Shown: in pieces, positions 1 to 5,102 of the stretch
Numbering within the stretch: the first letter of the stretch is position 1
How the letters are laid out: the number at the start of each line of letters is the position of its first letter
Origin: Nocardioides sp.
GTDB lineage: Bacteria; Actinomycetota; Actinomycetes; Propionibacteriales; Nocardioidaceae
Length of the DNA: 5,102 nt
Assembly (NCBI GenBank): GCA_030452025.1
Contig: JAKDNC010000299.1
Coordinates: 1 to 5,102, forward strand
Direction of reading: 5' to 3'
Notes under the pieces: generated by a model
The model's database searches: none
The model's input: the letters and a program-made list of their open reading frames with translations, nothing else
What the model was told of the DNA's origin: nothing
Translations under genes and position numbers: made by a program

Positions 1-840
1 AGCGATTCTGAGCACCGGAATTCACGGACGGGCGCAGTACCCGTCTTTGGGCCCAAGGGCGACGGGACTCCTGAACAGGCCCCGAAGGCACAAGCGCCGC
101 CGCCAGCACCTCTGCAGCAGAATTCGGCACCACAGCAGCCAATTGGCACCCCGCAGCCAGCTCGCGGACCTGGCACTGACCAAGGACGCCCACACCGAAC
201 GTCTGCCCATCTGGGTGCGATGCGCAATACGTCATTGCCCCGGGGGAACGCGGAGACTTCGGGAATTCGATATTGGCCATTCGTCGTGGGCGGTATCGCT
301 GTCATCGCGTTTGTGCTCATCGTCGTTCTGGTCTCGTCGATTTTGAGCATGAACGCCCCGAACGACGGCTCTGTCGACGCGGCGCCGGACTCGTCTGAGG
401 CGGAGCCGGACGGCGCCGACAGTGTGGATCCCGCCGATTCTCTGGAGGGTCAAGATCTAAGCCCAGAAGAAAAGCTGGAGACCCTGAAAGATGACACGTG
501 GGACAAGTATGCGGATGAGCTGGACGGCGAATGGGTAGTGCAGCTGAGTGCGAAGAAGGAAGGGATGGAGGCGGACGGTTTCACATGGACCAATGAAGAC
601 GTCGTCGAGCATTTCGAAGAATTGCACGATATTTATCCCGATGCCGTTCTGCTGTGGTCCGGTGATTGGTCTTCCTATGACAACTCCGACTTCTGGGTGA
701 TCGTGCGTTCTGTTACATACCCGGACAGTGATTCCGCCTTGAATTTCTGCTACGACGAGGGATTCGGACCGGACGACTGTATGGCCAAACGTCTATTCAC
801 TACAGGGGCACCCGACGACACCTCGGAGTACATGTCCTAG
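1..840 (+). CDS. Single-pass membrane protein with Pro/Gln-rich cytoplasmic N-terminus and C-terminal extracellular domain (5' partial)
   Basis: The reading frame is open from the first base, and its translation before the first ATG (at 220) looks like real protein, so I take the gene to begin upstream of the window. Residues are numbered from the first base. Residues 9-17 hold the motif RTGAVPVFG. Residues 33-61 are low-complexity Pro/Gln/Ala. One strong transmembrane helix lies at about 93-116, followed by an acidic Asp/Glu/Ser/Pro linker (118-160). A compact domain (about 165-275) has the features WVVQLSAKKEG (178), LLWSGDW (217-223), FWVIVRSV (231-238) and two cysteines (250, 260) that could form a disulfide. 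From memory, such a WSGDW-containing domain also follows the membrane helix in some actinobacterial Ser/Thr-kinase-like proteins. I could not check this, and no kinase domain is visible here. Expected topology is N-in, C-out. The next gene follows 43 nt later on the same strand. GC is low for the window. An alternative is a shorter protein starting at ATG 220, which I think less likely because the shared motif would then be untranslated. Confidence 0.8.
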   Translation, partial: SDSEHRNSRTGAVPVFGPKGDGTPEQAPKAQAPPPAPLQQNSAPQQPIGTPQPARGPGTDQGRPHRTSAHLGAMRNTSLPRGNAETSGIRYWPFVVGGIAVIAFVLIVVLVSSILSMNAPNDGSVDAAPDSSEAEPDGADSVDPADSLEGQDLSPEEKLETLKDDTWDKYADELDGEWVVQLSAKKEGMEADGFTWTNEDVVEHFEELHDIYPDAVLLWSGDWSSYDNSDFWVIVRSVTYPDSDSALNFCYDEGFGPDDCMAKRLFTTGAPDDTSEYMS

Positions 841-865
841 CGAGGACACGACAACAATTCTGCAC

Positions 866-873
866 AGAGGGGA
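866..873 (+). promoter_or_regulatory. Ribosome binding site for the gene starting at 884
   Basis: AGAGGGGA is a good purine-rich Shine-Dalgarno match ending 10 nt before ATG 884. It supports that start and independent translation of the second gene, rather than reliance on coupling alone. Confidence 0.6.
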
Positions 874-883
874 CCCAATCAGC

Positions 884-1762
884 ATGAGGCCGAATAATTC
901 TGACACCGGAGCCGGTGAATCGGGCGTTTACTCTGCAACGGGGTCGAGCCAATCAGCTCGAACCGGAGCCGTGCCGATCTTCGGCGTCGACAAATCGCCT
1001 CAGGATAAGAACCGCGATACGTACGACGGCACGAGCACTTCCTATGCAAAGCTGCCCCCTGAAGAGTTTGAGGAAGAACCTCCCAGTGCTTCCGGAATGG
1101 GGCACCACACGGAGTCGTCGGCTGATGCGAACGCCGATTCGCAAACGAACGATCCTGTTTCAGCTGCCAGCCCCAAAACTGACACAATTGCCGAAGAAGT
1201 TGCACATAAACTCAAGAGTCTGGCCTTCCACGGTGCCGCTTTTGGGCTGGTCTTCGGCCTCTTCTTCACGGTGGCTAATGCTGTCGCTCACCCTTACAAC
1301 GGCGACGAAGCTTGGGTGGGCTACCTATCCGAAATACTGGCGGGAGGGGTCCTCGGTGCCGCTATCGCCGCAGGGTTTGGCAAGCTCCTCAACATTGAGT
1401 TGAAACGACAGGTTCGTCGATCTACGGACCCAGCTGTGCGAGAGAGGATCCTGCGGAAAGGCGCAATTGTGGGCCGGGGCAATCAAGCTCGTCTAACAGC
1501 TAGAGCTCTGGTCCTGTTCCTAATCGTGGCTCTTGCGTGGTCGGGAGTGGTCGCGCTGTGCACCTGGGTATTGAACTCGCTGATGGTAGCTAACGGCTCT
1601 GCGACACTGGACCTCGCGGGGCCTGTGCTGTGGGTCCATTGGGTTGCCGGCGTCTTTGCGGGACTGCTGTCACTGATTCGCGTTCTGCGTTTCCGCCGCA
1701 GTGGAATCTTCGCTGGTGCAGTTGCAGTCGATCGGGTCTTTCATTTTGGTAGGAGAGGGTAA
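884..1762 (+). CDS. Four-helix membrane protein with long disordered N-terminal tail
   Basis: The protein has 292 residues and I do not recognise a named family. Residues 1-110 are hydrophilic, rich in Ser/Asp/Glu/Pro/Thr, and probably disordered and cytoplasmic. They include RTGAVPIFG at 26-34, the near-twin of a motif in the preceding protein. Likely transmembrane helices are at about 115-134, 145-168, 207-231 and 246-265. The second and third helices are joined by a strongly basic loop (about 171-205), which places that loop and both termini on the cytoplasmic side. The short tail after the last helix is also basic and ends with Arg-Arg-Gly. The start at 884 is supported by the AGAGGGGA site. 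The gene lies 43 nt downstream of the single-pass membrane protein on the same strand, with no obvious terminator between them, so co-transcription is likely. Codon use is less GC-biased than in the permease and enzyme genes. The function is unknown. The layout suits a structural or scaffolding membrane protein better than a transporter, but this is a guess. Confidence 0.85.
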   Translation: MRPNNSDTGAGESGVYSATGSSQSARTGAVPIFGVDKSPQDKNRDTYDGTSTSYAKLPPEEFEEEPPSASGMGHHTESSADANADSQTNDPVSAASPKTDTIAEEVAHKLKSLAFHGAAFGLVFGLFFTVANAVAHPYNGDEAWVGYLSEILAGGVLGAAIAAGFGKLLNIELKRQVRRSTDPAVRERILRKGAIVGRGNQARLTARALVLFLIVALAWSGVVALCTWVLNSLMVANGSATLDLAGPVLWVHWVAGVFAGLLSLIRVLRFRRSGIFAGAVAVDRVFHFGRRG

Positions 1763-1917
1763 AGCGGCTGCGCGCGACAACCAGTCGCCTGAGATAGTGA
1801 AAGCTGCGAATGTCGTACCTTCCGAGGCGTAAAGCTTACCCAGAACTTGACTGCGGCTCTGTCTGACCGCGACTTAGCCTGACCCGGACGCTGCCTGGTT
1901 GAAGTCGGCCCCAGTAG

Positions 1918-3291
1918 TCAGACCCGTCTGCGATTGCGCACGAGATACACGACGACACCGATGGCCAGCCACACCGCACCGATGATTAGTGCAAGGGGAT
2001 TCGCGTTGATGAGGACGATGGCGAGCAGGATGGCACCGACAACGGGAATCAGACCGTGTTTGAACCCGCTCGGGGTCTCGGAGCCTTGGCGTTTGATGAG
2101 GAAGTAGCCGACCACCGAGGCCTGCACGAAGATGAAGGCGGTCAGCGCGCCGACATTGACGATGGACGTGAGCTGGTCGAGTCCGTCTGCACGGGTCGTT
2201 GCCCAGCCGGCGACGATGACGTTGCCGGCTGCCGCGACGAGGATTCCCTTCCACGGAACACCGGTGCGCGGCGAGACTTGGCTTAGGAACTTGGGCACTT
2301 GGCCTTTGCGCCCCATGTCCATGAGGATGCGGGAGCCGGCGGCCTGTCCGATCATGGCGGAGAATGCCGCACCGACCGCCTTGGCCAGGGCCAGCAGCCA
2401 GTGGACCCAGGTTCCGAGCGTGGCATCGACGGCATCGTAGTAGGCGGCTCCCTCCAATTCGGGATTGGCCTGCAGCTCGGCAGGGGAGACCGGAGACAGC
2501 AGGCTGCCCACCCAGGTCTGCGCCACGAAGAAGACACCTGCCAGAACGAGGCAGATGAGGGTGGCGCGTCCGACGATTTTCGGACCGCCCTTGGCCTCCT
2601 CGGCGAAGGTCGCCAGAGAATCGAAGCCGAGATAGGACAGCACGGCCACGGATACCGCGGCCAGAACCGCTGTGATCGAGAACGCGCCCACGCCTGTCAG
2701 CGGGGACAGCCAATCACGGCTGGGGCCATTGGCTGCCAGGAAGATGGTGCCGAGGACGAGCACCAGTCCGAGCACGAGCACTTCGATGACGACCACGAGC
2801 GTGATCACCCGCGAGGCGATCTTCACACCCGCCAGGTTGAGTCCGGTGGTGAGGATGACGGCGATGCCGGTGAACAGCCAGACCGGGATGCTCGGAAAGA
2901 TCGAATTCAGAGCGATGCCCGTGAACAGATACGCCACAGACGGAATGAACAGATAGTCGAGGAGAATCATCCACCCGGCGCTGAATCCTGCACGCGGCCC
3001 GATTCCCGCCGAGGCGTAGGCGAAGACGGTCCCGGCCCGCGGAATCTCCCGCGACATCCGCATATAGCTGACCGCGGTGAACGACATGACGATCGTGGCC
3101 ACGACATAGACGAGCGCAACCGCCCCGCCCGAGTTGGCGTCGAGCGTGCCGAAGACACCGACAGCAGCCGCCGGCCCGATGAATACCAGACCGATGAACA
3201 CCAGTTCGGTCAATCCGATGCTGCGGTGAAGCTCACCTGACTTCCCCGTGGCTCCCTTGGCTCCTGTGGCTCCTTCGGTGGAGGAGCTCAT
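1918..3291 (-). CDS. APC-superfamily amino acid/polyamine permease (PuuP-like)
   Basis: This is a 457-residue secondary transporter of the inner membrane, expected to import an amino acid or amine with a coupling ion or by exchange. About 12 helices are visible, roughly at 28-49, 55-76, 102-130, 132-155, 160-186, 203-224, 241-266, 291-318, 347-366, 375-399, 410-428 and 431-451. Family hallmarks are the Gly-rich broken first helix (FIGPAAAVGVFG, 37-48), AVSYMRM with IPRAGTVFAYAS (73-94), GWMILLDYLF (106-115), SYLGFDSLATFAEE (219-232), SRILMDMGRKGQVP (320-333) and VNVGALTAFIFV (378-389). These resemble E. coli PuuP and related importers. The substrate cannot be read from sequence. I chose ATG 3291 because it overlaps the stop of the upstream enzyme gene (ATGA) and puts a short hydrophilic tail before the first helix. 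An in-frame ATG at 3468 would lie deep inside the enzyme gene. No good ribosome binding site precedes 3291, which suggests translational coupling. The tail contains three 9-nt repeats. Confidence 0.93.
   Translation of the reverse strand: MSSSTEGATGAKGATGKSGELHRSIGLTELVFIGLVFIGPAAAVGVFGTLDANSGGAVALVYVVATIVMSFTAVSYMRMSREIPRAGTVFAYASAGIGPRAGFSAGWMILLDYLFIPSVAYLFTGIALNSIFPSIPVWLFTGIAVILTTGLNLAGVKIASRVITLVVVIEVLVLGLVLVLGTIFLAANGPSRDWLSPLTGVGAFSITAVLAAVSVAVLSYLGFDSLATFAEEAKGGPKIVGRATLICLVLAGVFFVAQTWVGSLLSPVSPAELQANPELEGAAYYDAVDATLGTWVHWLLALAKAVGAAFSAMIGQAAGSRILMDMGRKGQVPKFLSQVSPRTGVPWKGILVAAAGNVIVAGWATTRADGLDQLTSIVNVGALTAFIFVQASVVGYFLIKRQGSETPSGFKHGLIPVVGAILLAIVLINANPLALIIGAVWLAIGVVVYLVRNRRRV
3247..3273 (-). 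repeat. Three 9-nt tandem repeats in the permease N-terminal tail
   Basis: Three imperfect units of the form NNNGGCTCC (read on the + strand) lie in frame near the start of the permease. They encode a Gly-Ala-Thr / Gly-Ala-Lys / Gly-Ala-Thr run, giving a short collagen-like Gly-X-Y pattern before the first membrane helix. Unit number could vary without changing the frame. Confidence 0.7.
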
Positions 3292-4220
3292 GCTTTGCCG
3301 ACCAGCTTCGTGGCCACAGCCAGGTCCTCCCATGACATGCCGGAGCCCTTGAAGATGACCGTCTGGCTCGCATCGGCGCTGACCTCGCCATTGCTGAACT
3401 GCTTCATCGTGACGAGTGAATCCGCGTTCAGTGCGCCGTCGGAGATCGCGAGGACGACGTCGCCGCACTCTCGCAGAACGGTGCTGAGGTCTTCAACGAT
3501 CACCAGCGCCGAGGTGAAGAGCTCGGCTGGCAGCTCACGTGAATGGGGATCGTGGGAGCCACAGGCCATGACAACAGCACCGGGTTTGACGAGATCCGCT
3601 GAGAACAGGGGTTCGCTGGCGGTGGTGGCGGTGACGACGATGTCGGCGGCGCGCAGTCCTGCCTCCACCTCGGCGGTCTGTGCCTGCAACACCTTGCCGC
3701 GGTCACGGACATCGGCGGTGACCTGGTCGGGAGAGCGGACGACGAAGGTGACATCTGCGAGCTCGACGGTGAGGACATCGGCGAGCGTATCGGCATGTCC
3801 TGTCCCCTGCGGTCCGGCGCCGAAGATCACGACATTGACCGGCTGTGTGAACCTGTTCAGTGCGGGCTCGATCGCGGCCAAGGACACAGCAGGCGTGCGC
3901 AGAGTCGTCAGAGCGGCACCATCGATGACGGTCCGTAGTTCGAGGGTGGCGCTGTTGTACATGAGGTACTGGGCCATGATCCGCGGGAGGCCACGTTCGG
4001 GGTTGCCGACGGAGACGCCGGCGAGTTTGACCCCGACCCAGTCGCCGATCTCCGAGGGCATGAAGATCATGTTCCCGGCGGAGATGTCGGTGATCGTGCG
4101 GGGGATGTCGTCGGCGGGATCGAAATCGCCCGCGAGTGCCTCTCGCAGGGAAGCAACAGCCTCGCTGGGGGTGAGTGCGGCGAAGACAGCTTCGGCATCG
4201 AGGTTCTTCACTTCGTCCAT
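3288..4220 (-). CDS. Ornithine cyclodeaminase / mu-crystallin family protein
   Basis: This is a cytoplasmic NAD(P)-dependent enzyme of the family that includes ornithine cyclodeaminase (ornithine to proline plus ammonia), alanine dehydrogenase and ketimine or pyrroline-2-carboxylate reductases. Starting at 4220 gives 310 residues, slightly short for the family. Visible hallmarks are IPRT (Arg41), GVKLAG (Lys65), RTVIDGAALTTLRTPAVS (Arg108) for substrate carboxylate and amine binding, and the Rossmann loop FGAGPQG (133-139). The loop GSHDPHSREL (221-230) sits where ornithine cyclodeaminases carry a catalytic Asp. Here the Asp is next to the Pro instead of two residues before it, so true cyclodeaminase activity is uncertain. 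Start choice: GAAGGA (4237-4232) lies 11 nt before ATG 4220. That same sequence overlaps the alternative in-frame ATG at 4232, which therefore has no usable site (314 residues if used). The gene overlaps the downstream permease by 4 nt, forming a probable uptake-plus-metabolism operon. Confidence 0.9.
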   Translation of the reverse strand: MDEVKNLDAEAVFAALTPSEAVASLREALAGDFDPADDIPRTITDISAGNMIFMPSEIGDWVGVKLAGVSVGNPERGLPRIMAQYLMYNSATLELRTVIDGAALTTLRTPAVSLAAIEPALNRFTQPVNVVIFGAGPQGTGHADTLADVLTVELADVTFVVRSPDQVTADVRDRGKVLQAQTAEVEAGLRAADIVVTATTASEPLFSADLVKPGAVVMACGSHDPHSRELPAELFTSALVIVEDLSTVLRECGDVVLAISDGALNADSLVTMKQFSNGEVSADASQTVIFKGSGMSWEDLAVATKLVGKA

Positions 4221-4231
4221 CAGTGTGCACA

Positions 4232-4237
4232 TCCTTC
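4232..4237 (-). promoter_or_regulatory. Ribosome binding site that decides the enzyme start
   Basis: On the - strand GAAGGA ends 11 nt before ATG 4220 but runs into the first base of the ATG at 4232. The upstream ATG has no other purine-rich site at useful distance. The spacing to 4220 is on the long side, so the preference is moderate. Confidence 0.45.
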
Positions 4238-4271
4238 GTGATTCGGCCTGGGAGCTGGCCTCTTGTCTTCG

Positions 4272-4301
4272 ACCTTATGCCACCTCCGGTCGGCGTGTGA
4301 A
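4272..4301 (-). promoter_or_regulatory. Candidate leftward promoter for the enzyme-permease operon
   Basis: On the - strand, TTCACA (4301-4296; one mismatch to TTGACA) and TAAGGT (4277-4272; fits TANNNT) are separated by 18 nt. This predicts transcription starting near 4265 and a leader of about 45 nt before ATG 4220. It is identified by eye from consensus only. Confidence 0.4.
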
Positions 4302-4306
4302 TGCTC

Positions 4307-4319
4307 TTCGGAATGCGAA
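4307..4319. promoter_or_regulatory. Possible LysR-type operator (T-N11-A dyad)
   Basis: TTCG-N5-CGAA is a 13-bp interrupted palindrome of the T-N11-A form typical of LysR-family binding sites. It lies 5 bp upstream of the proposed -35 hexamer of the enzyme operon, centred at about -48. A LysR-family gene lies to the right. Short dyads of this size also arise by chance. Confidence 0.3.
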
Positions 4320-4325
4320 AGTCCG

Positions 4326-4340
4326 GGTGAGCGCGTCACC
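4326..4340. promoter_or_regulatory. 15-bp interrupted palindrome, possible operator
   Basis: GGTGA-N5-TCACC is a perfect 5-bp-arm dyad in the divergent intergenic region. Its centre is 20 bp (about two helical turns) from the centre of the neighbouring dyad at 4307-4319. A further GGTCAC half-site follows at 4345-4350. The protein that might bind it is unknown. Confidence 0.3.
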
Positions 4341-4382
4341 GTCTGGTCACATGAGCACAGCTGCCCAGCGCCGAGGCGCGGA

Positions 4383-4388
4383 TAGGAT
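4383..4388 (+). promoter_or_regulatory. Candidate -10 element for the small membrane protein gene
   Basis: TAGGAT matches the actinobacterial TANNNT -10 pattern and would start transcription about 60 nt before ATG 4456. No convincing -35 hexamer lies 16-19 nt upstream, so support is weak. Confidence 0.3.
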
Positions 4389-4438
4389 GGAGAGCCATAG
4401 TGGTCAAAGGACAATTGCAAGAGACCAGCTCCTGGGGC

Positions 4439-4444
4439 GAAGGG
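4439..4444 (+). promoter_or_regulatory. Ribosome binding site for the small membrane protein
   Basis: GAAGGG ends 11 nt before ATG 4456 and 5 nt before an in-frame GTG at 4450. I prefer ATG 4456, but GTG 4450 would only add two residues. An AUGUGA (start directly followed by stop) at 4448-4453 sits between the site and the ATG in another frame. Confidence 0.4.
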
Positions 4445-4455
4445 CGAATGTGACG

Positions 4456-4842
4456 ATGGCTCAGCAGAATTTCGGAATGCCGCAGCAACCGGTGCCGCAG
4501 CAACCGATGCCACAGCACCCGATGTCGCCGAACGCTGCTCCGCAGTACCCCATGCCGCGGCTGCCCTCGGTGGTTCCGGGGATCCTGCTCATTGTGGCGG
4601 GAGCCCTCGGTGTGCTGCTGGCGATCGGAATCATCATGATTCCCGGCGTGCTGTTCCTGTTCGGTGGCGGTGGCAACGTCGACGCCTTCAATGACTTCGC
4701 CTCCGGTTTCGTCATCACCGCAGTCATCGTGGGCGTCGTGTCCCTGGCGGCGCTGGCCACCGGAATCGTCCTCACGGTCCGCACCGCGAAGAAGCGTCGT
4801 CGCATCAGGCATGCGGCCATGGGCTGGCCGATGTACCGGTGA
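4456..4842 (+). CDS. Small two-helix membrane protein with Pro/Gln/Met-rich N-terminal repeat
   Basis: This 128-residue protein is of unrecognised family. Residues 1-37 are a low-complexity Pro/Gln/Met tail built on PQQPV/PQQPM/PQHPM pentapeptides. Helix 1 is at about 38-68 (long, with an internal Pro and a Gly-rich end, GGGG). A short acidic loop (74-82) follows, then helix 2 at about 84-108. The C-terminus is strongly basic (AKKRRRIRH, 111-119). This predicts a hairpin with both ends in the cytoplasm. The reading frame runs far upstream, antisense through the enzyme gene, but that part is a high-GC shadow. The protein-like composition and the GAAGGG site place the start at ATG 4456. The gene is divergent from the enzyme-permease operon and converges on the LysR-type gene with 3 nt between stop codons. 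Its function is unknown. Confidence 0.85.
   Translation: MAQQNFGMPQQPVPQQPMPQHPMSPNAAPQYPMPRLPSVVPGILLIVAGALGVLLAIGIIMIPGVLFLFGGGGNVDAFNDFASGFVITAVIVGVVSLAALATGIVLTVRTAKKRRRIRHAAMGWPMYR
4477..4521 (+). repeat. Three in-frame 15-nt tandem repeats
   Basis: Units at 4477-4491, 4492-4506 and 4507-4521 each encode (M/V)-P-Q-(Q/H)-P. Units 1 and 2 differ only at the first base. Unit 3 has two further changes. The high identity of the first two suggests recent duplication or slippage, and gain or loss of a unit keeps the frame. Confidence 0.85.
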
Positions 4843-4845
4843 AGT

Positions 4846-5102
4846 TCAGACGTCGCGCTGAGCCACCGAGGCTGCGACCTCGTGGAGGATCTCGAGCGCG
4901 GCGGCGATGATCGGCTGGCCTGCAGATCCGCTTCGCACCCCGGTGAGGATCTTCCGGGAAGGAACCGGATCGCCGCGCAAGGGTACGCGAGCCACATCGT
5001 AGCCCTCGGGCAATCTGGCCAGGCGGGGGATGAGTGCCACACCCAGTCCGGCGGAGACCAGGGCCGCACCTGTCTCCCACTCCCGGGACTGATGGGCGTT
5101 CT
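4846..5102 (-). CDS. LysR-family transcriptional regulator, C-terminal end (5' partial)
   Basis: Only the last 84 residues are inside the window. The gene starts beyond the right edge and stops at TGA 4848-4846. The segment REWETGAALVSAGLGVALIP followed by RLARLPEGYDVARVPL is the characteristic end of the LysR effector-binding domain (periplasmic-binding-protein fold). There the (V/A)xAGxGxxLxP stretch forms part of the second subdomain. The DNA-binding helix-turn-helix is outside the window. An internal GTG at 5040 is not the start, since the typical LysR sequence continues upstream of it. It is a candidate regulator of the nearby enzyme-permease operon, although a small membrane protein gene lies between them. 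The effector could be the operon's substrate, which is inference only. Confidence 0.87.
   Translation of the reverse strand, partial: NAHQSREWETGAALVSAGLGVALIPRLARLPEGYDVARVPLRGDPVPSRKILTGVRSGSAGQPIIAAALEILHEVAASVAQRDV

Noticed and set aside
18..269. Three GAATTC sites within 270 bases
   Set aside because: They are hexamers within coding sequence at irregular spacing, with no flanking conservation. No biological pattern supports them.
1774..1788. GCGAC-N5-GTCGC hairpin just after the stop of the four-helix protein
   Set aside because: The stem is only 5 bp with no T-run after it. It is too weak to call a terminator.
1861..1923. GTCTGAC ... GTCAGAC inverted repeat in the 1763-1917 convergent gap
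   Set aside because: Seven-base arms with a 49-nt loop are within chance expectation, and the right arm overlaps the permease stop. I see no gene or firm signal in this 155-nt gap.
1919..1930. CAGAC-CC-GTCTG palindrome at the permease stop
   Set aside because: A 2-nt loop is too tight for a stable hairpin, no T-tract follows on the - strand, and part of it is coding.
1874..2713. 279-codon - strand frame overlapping the permease end
   Set aside because: It is Arg/Gly/His-rich and out of frame with the strongly recognisable permease, so a shadow.
2299..3240. 313-codon open + strand frame opposite the permease
   Set aside because: The translation is rich in Arg, Gly, Asp, Glu and His with no hydrophobic core or motif, typical of the antisense of a membrane-protein gene.
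3257..3480. Permease start at the upstream in-frame ATG (3468)
   Set aside because: The extra 59 residues would lie within the enzyme gene, are Arg-rich and unlike permease N-termini. The ATGA overlap at 3291 is the standard operon arrangement.
4448..4453. AUGUGA start-stop element before the small membrane protein
   Set aside because: A six-base match is common by chance, and its spacing from GAAGGG (3 nt) is too short for efficient initiation.
3295..4455. Long open + strand frame antisense to the enzyme gene and continuous with the small membrane protein gene
   Set aside because: It mirrors a well-supported family gene on the other strand. Its composition is Ser/Thr/Arg/Ala-rich with no domain, as expected of a high-GC shadow frame. 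The real gene begins at 4456.

Overview
The window looks like chromosome of a high-GC Gram-positive actinobacterium. The evidence is GC-rich third positions in the right-hand genes, TANNNT-type -10 hexamers, and small membrane proteins with disordered Pro/Gln-rich cytoplasmic N-termini. A Brevibacterium-like host is my best guess, from general resemblance only. There are six protein-coding genes, two of them cut by the window edges. I see no RNA genes, CRISPR arrays, insertion sequences or phage genes.

Left block (1-1762, + strand): two tandem membrane-protein genes 43 nt apart, probably one operon. The first runs in from beyond the left edge. It has a Pro/Gln-rich cytoplasmic region, one transmembrane helix and an acidic linker leading to an extracellular domain. 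The second is a four-helix membrane protein with a disordered, roughly 110-residue N-terminal tail. Both carry the same nine-residue motif, RTGAV-P-(V/I)-FG, near the N-terminus. Every one of the nine codons differs between the two copies, so the similarity is at protein level rather than recent DNA duplication. This block is clearly poorer in GC than the genes to its right.

Middle block (1918-4220, - strand): a two-gene operon reading leftwards. It encodes an ornithine cyclodeaminase/mu-crystallin family enzyme followed by a 12-helix APC-superfamily permease resembling the putrescine/amino-acid importers. The two genes share a 4-base ATGA stop/start overlap, so import and metabolism of an amino acid or amine are probably produced together. 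The 235-nt divergent region to the right (4221-4455) holds a plausible leftward promoter and two small dyads centred 20 bp apart that could be operator sites.

Right block: a 128-residue two-helix membrane protein (4456-4842, +) with a 15-nt in-frame tandem repeat. It converges, with only 3 nt between stop codons, on the C-terminal end of a LysR-type regulator (4846 to beyond the right edge, -). That regulator is a natural candidate for controlling the enzyme-permease operon, but this is inference from proximity.
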